From: Streptomyces sp. SKN60
GTDB taxonomy: Bacteria; Actinomycetota; Actinomycetes; Streptomycetales; Streptomycetaceae
Length of the DNA: 64,000 nt
Reading direction: 5' to 3'
NCBI RefSeq assembly: GCF_026236535.1
Contig: NZ_JAHTMW010000004.1
Span: 62,001-126,000 of the forward strand
Below the pieces are notes generated by a model. That model did not search any database. It was given only the letters and a program-made list of their open reading frames with translations, and was not told the origin of the DNA. The position numbers were made by a program, and so were the translations under genes. Positions 14,565 through 23,303 of this stretch are shown one piece after another (the first letter of the stretch is position 1; each line of letters begins with the position of its first letter).

Positions 14565-15764
14565 GTGCGTCTGCACCGCTCGCTCCTGACGGCCGCCGCC
14601 GTCTCCGGACTGCTGCTCGTCACCGCCTGCGGCTCGGCCGACCCGGCCGGCGGCGGCACGTCCGGCGGACTCAACCCGCCGCCCCTCAAGGCGCCGACGG
14701 CCCTCGGCTCCCCCGAGGGGCAGGTCAATCTGATCGCCTGGGCCGGCTATGTCGAGGACGGCTCCAACGACCCGAAGGTCGACTGGGTCTCCGGCTTCGA
14801 GAAGCAGACCGGCTGCCAGGTGAACGCCAAGACCGCCGCCACCTCGGACGAGATGGTGGCGCTGATGAAGACCGGAGCGTACGACGCGGTGTCGGCGTCC
14901 GGCGACGCCTCGCTGCGCCTGATCGCGTCCGGCGACGCGGCGCCCGTGAACACCGCCCTCGTCCCGCACTACGCGGACGTCTTCGCCGGCCTGAAGAACC
15001 AGGAGTGGAACTCGGTCAAGGGCGTCGCCTACGGGATCCCGCACGGCCGCGGCGCCAACCTCCTGATGTACGACACGGCGAAGGTCACCCCCGCGCCCGA
15101 CTCCTGGTCCGCGGTCTTCGACGGCGCCTCCGCCCACAGCGGCAAGGTCACCGCCTACGACTCCCCCATCTACATCGCGGACGCCGCGCTCTATCTCTCC
15201 GCCACCAAGCCCGAGCTGGGCATCAAGAACCCGTACGCGCTCGACAAGAAGCAGTTCGACGCGTCGGTCGCGCTGCTCAAGGCGCAGAACGAGCACGTGG
15301 GCGAGTACTGGAGCGACTATCTGAAGGAGATCTCCGCCTTCAAGAGCGGCGACTCCGCGGTCGGCACCAGCTGGCAGGTGATCGCCAACCTCGCCAAGGC
15401 CGAGGGCGCGAAGGTCGAGGCCGTGCTGCCGAAGGAGGGCGCCACCGGCTGGTCCGACACCTGGATGGTGTCCGCCAAGGCCAAGCACCCCACCTGCGCC
15501 TACAAGTGGCTCGACTGGATCGTCTCGCCGAAGGCCAACGCCCAGGTCGCCGAGTACTTCGGCGAGGCACCCGCCAACGCCAGGTCCTGCGCCGAGACCG
15601 CCGCCAAGGACCACTGCGCCACCTTCCACGCGAGCGACGAGGAGTACTGGAAGAAGGTGCGCTTCTGGACCACGCCGATCGAGCAGTGCCTCGACGGCCG
15701 CACGGACGTGCGCTGCGTGCCGTACGCCTCCTGGGTGCAGGCCTGGAACGAGATCAAGGGCTGA
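14565..15764 (+). CDS. ABC transporter substrate-binding lipoprotein (PotD-like)
   Basis: The product is 399 residues. It begins at the GTG at 14565 behind GGAGGA, with a signal peptide ending in the lipobox LVTAC (Cys22). The mature part is a periplasmic-binding fold of the PotD family: INLIAWAGYVEDG-type start, YDAVSASGDASLRL, YGIPHGRGANLLMYD and SPKANAQVAEYFGEAPAN. Four cysteines in the C-terminal third could form disulfides. The 118-bp gap after the ATPase contains four to five CCCGTA repeats (about 14488-14515). The ligand is inferred, not shown. Confidence 0.9.
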   Translation: MRLHRSLLTAAAVSGLLLVTACGSADPAGGGTSGGLNPPPLKAPTALGSPEGQVNLIAWAGYVEDGSNDPKVDWVSGFEKQTGCQVNAKTAATSDEMVALMKTGAYDAVSASGDASLRLIASGDAAPVNTALVPHYADVFAGLKNQEWNSVKGVAYGIPHGRGANLLMYDTAKVTPAPDSWSAVFDGASAHSGKVTAYDSPIYIADAALYLSATKPELGIKNPYALDKKQFDASVALLKAQNEHVGEYWSDYLKEISAFKSGDSAVGTSWQVIANLAKAEGAKVEAVLPKEGATGWSDTWMVSAKAKHPTCAYKWLDWIVSPKANAQVAEYFGEAPANARSCAETAAKDHCATFHASDEEYWKKVRFWTTPIEQCLDGRTDVRCVPYASWVQAWNEIKG

Positions 15765-15773
15765 CCGCTCCCC

Positions 15774-16706
15774 ATGACCACCCTCTCGCCCCCGCCCGCT
15801 CCGCGGACCGCCGCGGACCGCCGGACCGCCGCCGACCGGGCCACCGCCTCGGTCCGGCGGTTCGCCGGGGCCCTGCACCGCAGGCCCCGGGTCCGGCTCG
15901 CCGCGCTGCTCACCGCGCCGCTGCTGTGGCTGGTGCTCGCCTATCTGGGCTCGCTGGCCGCGCTGTTCCTCTCCGCCTTCTGGACCACGGACTCCTTCAC
16001 CTCGGAGGTCGTACGGGTCTGGTCGACGCGGAACTTCCAGGAGCTGGTGAGCTCCTCGCTCTACCGCACGGTCGCCCTGCGGACGGTGGGCGTCGCGCTC
16101 GCCGTGACGGTGCTGTGCGCGGTGATCGCCGTCCCGCTGGCCTTCTACACGGCCCGGGTGGCGAGCCCGCGGCGCCGCCCGCTGCTCGTGGTCGCGATCC
16201 TCACCCCGCTGTGGGCGAGCTATCTGGTCAAGGTGTACGCGTGGCGGCTGATCCTGTCCGAGGGCGGGCCGCTCGACTGGGCGCTGCGGCCGCTGGGCAT
16301 CGAGGGGCCGGGGTACGGACTGACCGCCACCGTCCTGGTCCTGACCTACCTCTGGCTGCCGTACATGATCCTGCCGCTGCACACGGCGCTCGAACAGCTG
16401 CCGGACAGCCTGCTGCAGGCCTCGGCCGACCTCGGCGCGCGAGCGGGGCGGACGTTCCTGTCGGTGGTGCTGCCGATGGTGTGGCCGGCGATGGCGGCCG
16501 GGTCGGTCTTCACCTTCTCGCTCAGCCTCGGCGACTACATCACCGTGCAGATCGTCGGCGGCAAGACCCAGCTCATCGGCAACCTCGTCTACTCCAACGT
16601 CACGCTCAACCTGCCGCTGGCCGCGGCACTCGGGACGGTGCCGGTGGCCGTGATCGTGCTCTATCTGCTCGCGGTGCGGCGCACCGGGGCGCTGCGCAGC
16701 CTCTGA
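15774..16706 (+). CDS. ABC transporter permease (PotB-like)
   Basis: A 310-residue inner-membrane permease with six hydrophobic helices and the binding-protein-dependent transport motif near residue 220 (DLGARAGRTFLSVVLPMVWPAM), which contacts the ATPase. It starts 9 bp after the lipoprotein stop, so it is in the same operon. It pairs with the next permease to form the membrane channel. Confidence 0.9.
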   Translation: MTTLSPPPAPRTAADRRTAADRATASVRRFAGALHRRPRVRLAALLTAPLLWLVLAYLGSLAALFLSAFWTTDSFTSEVVRVWSTRNFQELVSSSLYRTVALRTVGVALAVTVLCAVIAVPLAFYTARVASPRRRPLLVVAILTPLWASYLVKVYAWRLILSEGGPLDWALRPLGIEGPGYGLTATVLVLTYLWLPYMILPLHTALEQLPDSLLQASADLGARAGRTFLSVVLPMVWPAMAAGSVFTFSLSLGDYITVQIVGGKTQLIGNLVYSNVTLNLPLAAALGTVPVAVIVLYLLAVRRTGALRSL

Positions 16707-16747
16707 CCGCCCGTGAACTCCCCCGAGGCCGGAAGGACTCCGCCCCC

Positions 16748-17563
16748 ATGAACCTCTCCCGCCCCGCCCGGATCGCGCTGCGCACCGCGGCCGGGCTCGG
16801 CTTCGCCGTCATCTATCTGCCGCTGCTGCTCGTCCTCGTCGGCTCGGTCAACCCGGACCGCTCGGCGAGCTGGCCGCCGCCCGGGCTCACCCTGAAGTGG
16901 TGGGCGGCGGCCTGGGAGAACGACGGGGCCCGCGAGGCCCTGTGGACCTCGGTCCGGGCGGGCCTCGCGGCGACCGCCGTGGCCCTGGTGCTCGGCACCC
17001 TGATCGCCTTCGCCGTGCAGCGGCACACCTTCTTCGGCCGGGAGGCGGTGTCGTTCGCGGTGGTGCTGCCGATCGCGCTGCCCGGCATCGTCACCGGCAT
17101 CGCGCTCAACTCCGCGTTCGGGGTGGTCCTGGAGCCGCTGGGGGTGGGACTCGGGCTCTTCACGGTGGTCGTCGGGCACGCCACCTTCTGCATCGTGGTC
17201 GTCTTCAACAACGTGGTGGCGCGGCTGCGGCGGCTGCCCGGCTCGTACGAGGAGGCGGCGACGGACCTGGGCGCGCACACCTTCCGCACCTTCTGGGACA
17301 TCACCTTCCCGCTGCTGCGCTCCGCGCTGCTCGCGGGCGGGCTCCTCGCCTTCGCGCTGTCCTTCGACGAGGTGGTGGTGACCACCTTCACCGCCGGTCC
17401 CGGGGTGCAGACCCTGCCGCTGTGGATCTTCGACAACATGACCCGGCCTCAGCAGGCGCCGGTGGTGAACGTGGTGGCGGCGCTGCTCGTGCTGCTCTCG
17501 GTGGTCCCGATCTACGCGGCCCAGCGGCTGTCCTCGGACACGGCGGGCGGCGGCCGGGTCTGA
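16748..17563 (+). CDS. ABC transporter permease (PotC-like)
   Basis: The product is 271 residues with six hydrophobic helices and the EAA-type loop EEAATDLGAHTFRTFWDITFPLL near residues 170-190. The last cytoplasmic segment (DEVVVTTFTAGPGVQTLPLWIFDNM) is characteristic of PotC and YdcV. The ATG at 16748 follows GGAAGGA, 41 bp after the partner gene. It ends the importer operon. Confidence 0.9.
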   Translation: MNLSRPARIALRTAAGLGFAVIYLPLLLVLVGSVNPDRSASWPPPGLTLKWWAAAWENDGAREALWTSVRAGLAATAVALVLGTLIAFAVQRHTFFGREAVSFAVVLPIALPGIVTGIALNSAFGVVLEPLGVGLGLFTVVVGHATFCIVVVFNNVVARLRRLPGSYEEAATDLGAHTFRTFWDITFPLLRSALLAGGLLAFALSFDEVVVTTFTAGPGVQTLPLWIFDNMTRPQQAPVVNVVAALLVLLSVVPIYAAQRLSSDTAGGGRV

Positions 17564-17590
17564 GCCGGCCGCCCGCGGCGGTCGGCGCGG

Positions 17591-17620
17591 GCCGCCGCGG
17601 GCCGCCGCGGGCCGCCGCGG
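17591..17620. repeat. Three tandem 10-bp GC repeats after the ABC operon
   Basis: GCCGCCGCGG occurs three times in a row between convergent genes. Each unit is largely self-complementary (CCGCGG), so the array can fold and may help terminate transcription from both sides. Confidence 0.6.
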
Positions 17621-17625
17621 GCGCG

Positions 17626-18027
17626 TCACACCGGGACGGGGTGGAGTCCGGGCCGGCCCCGCTCCTGGTCGCGGTTCCATTCCAGGGTGATCCGCAGGCT
17701 GGCGTCGACGCCGCCCTGGACGACGAGGGCCGTGAGTTTGCCGCCCTGCAGGCCGAGCTGGCAGCCGAACTCCACGGTGGCCCGGTCGGGCGCCGCCCGG
17801 TGCAGGGCGTCGCCGATCTGGTCGGCGAAGGAGGCGAGCGCGGCGGTGACGCCCGACAGATCGGGCAGCCGGCCGCCCCCGAGGCCTTCCAGGCCCTCCA
17901 GGTCGTCGGTCCGGTCCGCCGGGCCGCCGAGAGGCCGGGCCTCCACGTAGAGCACGCCGCTGTCGAGGGCGACTCTCGCGATCGCGGTCTCGGGTCCGGG
18001 TCCGGTCTCCGGTCCGGTCTCGGTCAT
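17626..18027 (-). CDS. Trypco1-like (CU044_2847 family) protein
   Basis: The product is 133 residues from the ATG at 18027. The last 50 residues, VEFGCQLGLQGGKLTALVVQGGVDASLRITLEW, follow the pattern of the trypsin-co-occurring domain 1 / CU044_2847 family, a short beta-rich unit usually found near trypsin-like proteases or NTPase systems. Here no protease is adjacent; the neighbour is an L,D-transpeptidase 29 bp upstream on the same strand. The N-terminus is a Gly/Pro/Glu-rich linker. The biochemical role is unknown, and the family call comes from residue pattern only. Confidence 0.7.
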   Translation of the reverse strand: MTETGPETGPGPETAIARVALDSGVLYVEARPLGGPADRTDDLEGLEGLGGGRLPDLSGVTAALASFADQIGDALHRAAPDRATVEFGCQLGLQGGKLTALVVQGGVDASLRITLEWNRDQERGRPGLHPVPV

Positions 18028-18056
18028 CTGCGTCTCCTTTCCGTGTCCTCGGTACG

Positions 18057-19391
18057 TCAGAGGGCGGGCGTGAGCACGCCCTCGGGGGCCCCGGACGCGG
18101 ATCCGGGTCCCGCCCCGGGTCCGGCGGCCGCGGTGCCGAGGGCGCTGCCGCGCCGCCACTCGGGCCAGCTGAGGTTCCAGTCGCCGTAGCCGTTGTCGAA
18201 CGGGGTCATCCGCTCCCCGTAGCCGTTGACGACCCGCACCACGTCGCCCTCGCGGACGGTGGCGAACAGCCAGGCGGCGTCCTCGGTGCTCATCCCGGTG
18301 CAGCCGTGGCTGACGTTCTCGCTGCCCTGCGCGTCCAGCGACCAGGGCGCGGCGTGCAGGTACTCGCCGCTCCAGGTCACCCGGGTGGCCCAGCGGACCT
18401 TGAGGTCGTAGAAGTCGCCGCTGCCCCGGGCGATGCCGATGGAGTCGCCGCGCATCCGGACCGTCGCCTCCTTGCCGAGGACGACCTTGACCCCGCTGCG
18501 GGTGCGGTAGCCGGCCTTGCCCGTGGTGACCGGGATGGTGCGGACCACCTCGCCGTCGCGCAGCACGGTCATGGTGTGCGCGGCGACATCGGTGACGGCC
18601 TCGATCCGGGCGCCGGTGATGAAGGTGAGCGGCGCCGAGGGCCCGCCGTAGAGACCGCCGGTGACGCAGACGCCGTCGAGCGCGCTGCGGACCCGGACGG
18701 TGGCGTGGGCGGGCCAGTAGCCGCGCGGGCGGTAGTGCAGGGTGGTGGGCCCGACCCAGTGCCAGGCGCCGTCGGCGCGGGGCACCGAGCTGACGTGGAG
18801 GGCGCGTTCGACGGCGCGGCGGGCCTCCGGGTCGGTGGCGGGTACCGGGTGGCTGAGCTCGGCGGTGAGCGGCTGCCCGACGCCGTACGTCCCCTTGCCG
18901 GGGCCGAATTCTGCGGTGAGCCGCTCGCCGCGGGGCGCCGCCGGGGTGCGCAGGGTGAGGCGGGTGCGGTGCACGATCTGCTCGGCGCCGTGGGTGCGTT
19001 CGACCAGCAGGCGGGCGGTGTAACGGCCGGCGGCGCCGAGCGGCCCGACGCTGGTCCAGCGGGCGCCGTCCGGGCTCACGGTCCCGGCGACCCGGCGGCC
19101 CTTGTGGTCGGTGACGGTGACGTCGGCGAACCGTCCGGCGGTGCGCAGCGCGAGGTCGACGGGTCCGGCGGCGGCGTCCAGGTCCAGGGTGGTCGCGCTG
19201 TCGTCGAGGACCAGGGTGCGCCGGGCGGCGCTGCACATGCCGCGGGCGGGGCAGGAGCCGACCGAGAGCAGTGCGGCGCCGGCGGGGGCGGCCGTCCCGC
19301 CGGTGGCCGCCGGCGGGGCCGCGCCGAGCGCGAGCGCGGTGCCGACGGCGACGGACAGCGCGCTCCACCCCTTGACGCTTCGGCGTGACAT
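18057..19391 (-). CDS. L,D-transpeptidase (Ig-like plus YkuD domains)
   Basis: A 444-residue exported protein starting at the ATG at 19391, with an N-terminal signal peptide (GTALALGAAPPAATG). Two Ig-like domains cover roughly residues 90-240 and are followed by the YkuD catalytic domain. The active site is SHGCTGMSTEDAAWL, with the nucleophile at about Cys364 and its partner His just before it. Such enzymes make 3-3 cross-links in peptidoglycan outside the membrane. A pair of direct repeats lies 30-80 bp upstream of the start. The C-terminal Ala/Gly/Pro tail is probably disordered. Confidence 0.9.
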   Translation of the reverse strand: MSRRSVKGWSALSVAVGTALALGAAPPAATGGTAAPAGAALLSVGSCPARGMCSAARRTLVLDDSATTLDLDAAAGPVDLALRTAGRFADVTVTDHKGRRVAGTVSPDGARWTSVGPLGAAGRYTARLLVERTHGAEQIVHRTRLTLRTPAAPRGERLTAEFGPGKGTYGVGQPLTAELSHPVPATDPEARRAVERALHVSSVPRADGAWHWVGPTTLHYRPRGYWPAHATVRVRSALDGVCVTGGLYGGPSAPLTFITGARIEAVTDVAAHTMTVLRDGEVVRTIPVTTGKAGYRTRSGVKVVLGKEATVRMRGDSIGIARGSGDFYDLKVRWATRVTWSGEYLHAAPWSLDAQGSENVSHGCTGMSTEDAAWLFATVREGDVVRVVNGYGERMTPFDNGYGDWNLSWPEWRRGSALGTAAAGPGAGPGSASGAPEGVLTPAL

Positions 19392-19421
19392 CACGTCGTA
19401 CACCCGCCCCTTCTCGGTCCG

Positions 19422-19472
19422 ACCACTGCACCGTTGCACCGCTGTGCCACGGCACCACTGCACCGCTGCATC
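19422..19472. repeat. Two 19-bp direct repeats upstream of the L,D-transpeptidase
   Basis: ACCACTGCACCG at 19422-19433 recurs at 19454-19465, and the similarity extends to 17 of 19 bases. The copies are 32 bp apart, about three helical turns, which fits binding of one regulator to the same DNA face. The spacer contains GTGCCACGGCAC, a short inverted repeat. Confidence 0.5.
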
Positions 19473-19574
19473 AAAACGGATCGAGGGCGAAAAGGATGAT
19501 CATCCGACCGGGCGTGGCGCACGAGAGGCCGTCGAGACGACTCGAAAGCACCAACGCCGGCGGCGCCGGAGAGC

Positions 19575-20087
19575 TCAGCGGGGCACCTCGGGCAGCTCCT
19601 CGCCGGTCTCCAGGAGCGACTTCAGGCTGGAGATCAGCGCGGGCCAGCCCTCGCCGACCAGACCGCGGATGGTGCCGCCGGCGGCGAGGTCGTCGTGGAC
19701 GACGGTCAGTTTCACCATGTCCCCGGCCGGTTCGATGGTGTACGTGACCCGGGAGCGCCCCTCGTCGACGAGCCGCGCGTACACCTCCTCGCCGATGCCG
19801 ACGGCCTGCGCCCATTCGGGGGTGAAGGTGTGCCAGGTGTACGAGAGCATCCGGCCCGGTTCGGCGATGAGCACCACCTGGTCGGGGTCGGCGGTGGTGC
19901 GCCCGCCCTCGTCCCAGACCATGGGGGAGCCGACGGCCCAGTCGGTCTCGAAGGCCACGCCCCAGTAGCGGCGGGTCAGACCGGGCTCGGTGAGCGCCTT
20001 CCACAGCTCGTCGGGCGTGGTGCGGATGTACGTCGTGTAGACGAACGCCGCGTGGTCTCCGCGGTCGCCGCTGTGTCTGCTGTCCAT
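19575..20087 (-). CDS. SRPBCC (AHSA1/CalC-type) ligand-binding protein
   Basis: The 170-residue product has the START-like pattern of the AHSA1 branch: YTTYIRTTPDELWKALTEPGLTRRYWG at the start of the fold, GRMLSYTWHTF in mid-sheet and the long final helix EGWPALISSLKSLLE. Such proteins bind hydrophobic ligands in a helix-grip cavity and are often paired with ArsR or TetR regulators. Here a TetR gene lies 54 bp upstream on the same strand, so co-expression is likely. The ligand is unknown. Confidence 0.85.
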   Translation of the reverse strand: MDSRHSGDRGDHAAFVYTTYIRTTPDELWKALTEPGLTRRYWGVAFETDWAVGSPMVWDEGGRTTADPDQVVLIAEPGRMLSYTWHTFTPEWAQAVGIGEEVYARLVDEGRSRVTYTIEPAGDMVKLTVVHDDLAAGGTIRGLVGEGWPALISSLKSLLETGEELPEVPR

Positions 20088-20141
20088 CGGGGCTGCTCCA
20101 TTGCTGGCATCGGATCGGCGGGTGGGCGGGCGCCCGCGCGG

Positions 20142-20756
20142 TCACGGCCGGAGGGCCGCGGCCACCAGTCCCTCGATCGCCCCGGTCCCGCCGCCGGCCG
20201 CGTCCGGCCCGGCGACCACCCGGTCGAGGACGAGCCCGTCCACACAGGCGAGCAGGGTCAGGGTGCGCGCCTCGGGGTCCGCCACGCCCCGGGCGGTGAG
20301 GAAGGCCCGTACGGCATCGCGACCGGCGTTCTCCCTCGGCACCAGGATGTCCCGCAGTTCGGGGTCGCGCACGCTCTCCAGGACGCAGGCGTAGCGGGCG
20401 AGGGAGCGCCGGCGCCCTTCGCCGCTCGTCCGGGCGGCGACGAGCGCGGCGAGACCGTGCACGAGGTCGTCGGCCGTCCGGAGTACGGGGGCGTGCTCGG
20501 CGGCCGCCGTCAGTTCGGCCTGGTCGAGCTCGACGAGGCGCCGTACGAGCGCGGTGAGCAGCGCGGAACGGGTGCGGAAGTACGCGGAGGTCGTGCCCGC
20601 CGGCAGACCCGCGGCGGCGTCGACCGCCCGGTGGGTGAGGCCGCGCATCCCGGCGTCGGCGAGGACGCCGAGGGCGGCGTCGGCCAGCAGGGTGCGGCGG
20701 GTGGACGGCACGGCGCGTGCGGGGGCGGGGGCGGGGGCGGGATGCTCGGATGTCAC
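20142..20756 (-). CDS. TetR family regulator
   Basis: The product is 204 residues. The helix-turn-helix (LADAALGVLADAGMRGLTHRAVDAAAGLPAGTTSAYFRTRSALL) lies near residues 23-68, after a Pro/Ala-rich start. It is divergent from a flavin monooxygenase, and two related palindromes occupy the 79-bp shared intergenic region. One of these is 32 bp long and perfect, which supports direct control of both genes. The downstream SRPBCC gene probably belongs to the same transcription unit. Confidence 0.9.
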   Translation of the reverse strand: MTSEHPAPAPAPARAVPSTRRTLLADAALGVLADAGMRGLTHRAVDAAAGLPAGTTSAYFRTRSALLTALVRRLVELDQAELTAAAEHAPVLRTADDLVHGLAALVAARTSGEGRRRSLARYACVLESVRDPELRDILVPRENAGRDAVRAFLTARGVADPEARTLTLLACVDGLVLDRVVAGPDAAGGGTGAIEGLVAAALRP

Positions 20757-20764
20757 CCCCTCTT

Positions 20765-20778
20765 TCTACACCTGTAGA
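20765..20778. promoter_or_regulatory. Operator half of a TetR pair (TCTACA-CC-TGTAGA)
   Basis: A 6+2+6 palindrome sharing its core with the 32-bp palindrome 8 bp further on. It starts nine bases from the TetR start codon, so binding would block that gene. Confidence 0.75.
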
Positions 20779-20785
20779 GGACACG

Positions 20786-20817
20786 CGCTAGGCTTCTACA
20801 CCTGTAGAAGCCTAGCG
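20786..20817. promoter_or_regulatory. 32-bp perfect palindrome, TetR/monooxygenase operator
   Basis: Two 15-bp arms (CGCTAGGCTTCTACA and its complement) flank a central CC. The inner CTACA-CC-TGTAG core repeats the smaller site to its left. It ends 18 bp before the monooxygenase ATG, where it would cover the promoter. Confidence 0.85.
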
Positions 20818-20835
20818 ATCGCAGGGAGTGGAAGC

Positions 20836-22020
20836 ATGGGAGGACGTACCGCCGTCGTCGTGGGCGCCGGGATCGGCGGCCTGGCCGCCGCCGTGGGACT
20901 CCGCCGGATCGGCTGGGAGGTGACGGTGCTCGACCGTGCGCCCGTCCTCGCCGACGCGGGCGCCGGGATCTCCCTCGCCGCCAACGGGATCCGCGCCCTC
21001 GACGTGCTCGGCGTCGGCGCGGCCGTACGGGCAGCCGGGCGCGGCCAGTACACCGGCGGCACCCGCACCCCGGACGGCTCCTGGCTGGCCCGGATGGACG
21101 GCGCCGCGCTCGAACGCGCCCTGGGCTCCCCCATCGTGGGCATCCCGCGCGCCGAGCTGCACCGACTGCTGCGCGAAGCCCTGGACGCTGACGGGGCGCC
21201 GCGCACCGGCGTGACGGTGACGGGTGCGGGCACGCTCCCGGGCGGCGCGCGGGCCCGGGTGACCCTTCATACGGCGGAGGCCGTGGAGGCGGATCTGGTG
21301 GTCGCCGCTGACGGGGTCGGCAGCCGCCTCCGTACCGCCCTGTTCCCCGCGCATCCCGGCCCGGTGTACAGCGGTTCGACCGTGCTGCGGGCGATCACGG
21401 ACCGCCCGCTCGATCTCCGTACCGACTTCGAGATCACCTGGGGGCGCGGGGCGGAGTTCGGGCACATCGCGTTCGCCGACGGGCGGGCCGAGTGGCACGC
21501 GGTGCTCAACGCGCCCGCCGGGGTGCGCCCCACGGATCCGCTGGCCTTACTGCGCCGGCGCTTCGCCGGCTGGCACGCGCCGGTGCCCGAGCTGCTCGCC
21601 GCGACCCGTCCCGAGGCGGTCCTCCACCACGACATCACCGAACTGGCCACTCCCCTGCCGTCCTTCACCGCGGGCCGGGTGGTGCTGCTCGGCGACGCCG
21701 CCCACGCGATGACCCCGAACCTCGGGCAGGGCGCCTGCCAGGCGCTTGAGGACGCGGTGGTCCTGGCGGCCGAGCTGGAGGGGGCCGCGGACGTGGCCGC
21801 CGCGCTCGCCCGGTACGACGCCGCGCGCCGTCCGCGCACCACCGCCGTGGCCGCGGCGGCCCGCCGTGCCGGGCGGATGGGCCAGCAGCTGAGCCACCCG
21901 CTCGCCGTGCCGGTGCGCAACGCGCTGCTGCGGCTCGCACCCTCGGGCGCCGCGGTCCGCGCGATCCTCCGGCACGCCGCCTGGACCCCGCCTCTCACCA
22001 GCGCTTTCGTGCGTGAATAG
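20836..22020 (+). CDS. FAD-dependent monooxygenase
   Basis: The 394-residue product is a group A flavoprotein hydroxylase. The Rossmann FAD motif GAGIGGLAAAVGLRRIGWEVTVLDR is at residues 10-35. The DG motif VVAADGVGSRLR follows in mid-protein, and the second FAD motif GRVVLLGDAAHAMTPNLGQGACQALEDA is near residue 285. It would hydroxylate an aromatic or similar substrate using NAD(P)H and O2. Divergent TetR control through the 32-bp palindrome suggests induction by a toxic or signalling small molecule. Confidence 0.92.
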   Translation: MGGRTAVVVGAGIGGLAAAVGLRRIGWEVTVLDRAPVLADAGAGISLAANGIRALDVLGVGAAVRAAGRGQYTGGTRTPDGSWLARMDGAALERALGSPIVGIPRAELHRLLREALDADGAPRTGVTVTGAGTLPGGARARVTLHTAEAVEADLVVAADGVGSRLRTALFPAHPGPVYSGSTVLRAITDRPLDLRTDFEITWGRGAEFGHIAFADGRAEWHAVLNAPAGVRPTDPLALLRRRFAGWHAPVPELLAATRPEAVLHHDITELATPLPSFTAGRVVLLGDAAHAMTPNLGQGACQALEDAVVLAAELEGAADVAAALARYDAARRPRTTAVAAAARRAGRMGQQLSHPLAVPVRNALLRLAPSGAAVRAILRHAAWTPPLTSAFVRE

Positions 22021-22060
22021 GCATGGCGGAAACACTTCGGCGGACTGCTAGTTTGTCCGG

Positions 22061-22693
22061 ATGTCTCTCAAGCACGCGGTCCTGGCGGCTCTCCTGGAGG
22101 GCGAGGCGTCGGGGTACGACCTGGCCAAGCTCTTCGACGTGTCCGTCGCCAACTTCTGGGCGGCCACGCCGCAACAGCTCTACCGGGAGCTGGACCGGCT
22201 CTCCGAGGCCGGTCTGATCGCGGCGCGGGTCGTGCAGCAGGAACGCCGCCCCAACAAGCGCATGTTCACCCTCACCGACACGGGCCTCGCCGAACTCCTC
22301 GCGTACACCGCCCACCAGCCCAAGCCGACGGCGGTCCGCGACGACCTCCTCGTGCAGGTCCAGGCGTGCGACGCGGGAGACACGGCGGCGGTGCGCGAGC
22401 ACGTACGGGAGCGGATGGAAGGGGCACGGGGGAAGCTCGCGCGCTACCGGCGGATGCGCGAGCGGATGCTCGACGGGCAGGACGAGGAGACCTATCTCCG
22501 CGAGTCCGAGCGGGTCGGCCCGTATCTGACGCTGCTGCGCGGCATGGCCTTCGAGGAGGAGAACGTGCGCTGGGGCGAGCGGACCCTCGCGGTCCTCGGC
22601 GAACGCGCGGCGCGGCGGTCCGCCGCCGATGCAGGCGATGCCGCCGACGTCGGCGACGCCGGGCGGGTGACGGGCGGCACTACCGTGGGGTAA
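22061..22693 (+). CDS. PadR family transcriptional regulator
   Basis: A 210-residue protein with the PadR winged helix at residues 1-75 (MSLKHAVLAALLEGEASGYDLAKLF, then FWAATPQQLYRELDRLSEAGLIAARVVQ). A Vir_C-type helical dimerization tail follows to about residue 170. The last 30 residues are Ala/Asp/Gly repeats encoded by GCC GAC runs. It lies 40 bp after the monooxygenase, in the same direction, and may be co-transcribed with it or have its own promoter. Confidence 0.88.
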   Translation: MSLKHAVLAALLEGEASGYDLAKLFDVSVANFWAATPQQLYRELDRLSEAGLIAARVVQQERRPNKRMFTLTDTGLAELLAYTAHQPKPTAVRDDLLVQVQACDAGDTAAVREHVRERMEGARGKLARYRRMRERMLDGQDEETYLRESERVGPYLTLLRGMAFEEENVRWGERTLAVLGERAARRSAADAGDAADVGDAGRVTGGTTVG

Positions 22694-22704
22694 CGTCCGC
22701 TTCC

Positions 22705-23160
22705 ATGAACGTCGGTGACTTGGTCGAGGACTTCACCCTTCCGGACGAAACGGGGCGGTCCCGCTCCCTCTCCGGCCTGCTGGCCGACGGTCCCGTCGTG
22801 CTCTTCTTCTACCCGGCGGCGCTCACGCCCGGCTGCACCGCCGAGGCCTGCCACTTCCGGGACCTCGCGGGCGAGTTCCACGCGGTGGGGGCGCGGCCGG
22901 TCGGCATCAGCACGGACGAGGTGGAACGGCAGCAGGAGTTCGCCGAGCGGCACTCGCTCGGCTATCCGCTGCTGTCCGACCCCTCGGGCGAGATCCGCGA
23001 ACGGTTCGGGGTGAAGCGGGGCTTCACGCTCGCGCCGACGAAGCGGGTCACCTTCGTCATCGACCAGGACCGCCGGGTGCTCGAAGTGGTGCGCAGCGAG
23101 CTGCGGATGTCCGCGCACGCGGACAAGGCGCTCGCGGCGCTGCGTGCCCGTCAGGCCTGA
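22705..23160 (+). CDS. Peroxiredoxin, BCP type
   Basis: The 151-residue product is an atypical 2-Cys peroxiredoxin of the bacterioferritin co-migratory protein group. Peroxidatic Cys44 is in FYPAALTPGCTAEAC and resolving Cys49 lies five residues later, the usual BCP spacing. It reduces H2O2 and organic peroxides in the cytosol with thioredoxin. The ATG at 22705 lies 11 bp after the PadR stop. Confidence 0.92.
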   Translation: MNVGDLVEDFTLPDETGRSRSLSGLLADGPVVLFFYPAALTPGCTAEACHFRDLAGEFHAVGARPVGISTDEVERQQEFAERHSLGYPLLSDPSGEIRERFGVKRGFTLAPTKRVTFVIDQDRRVLEVVRSELRMSAHADKALAALRARQA

Positions 23161-23303
23161 GAGACGGAAGACGCCGTCCCATCCGAACACGGGGCCCGCG
23201 GGGCCGCACCCGCAGCACATCACGACATGCGGGGTCCCTGGGGTTCGGCGAGACTCGCTGCTGCGCGAGGCCTCCACGGCCTGGCCGGAAACGGAGTTTC
23301 GGC

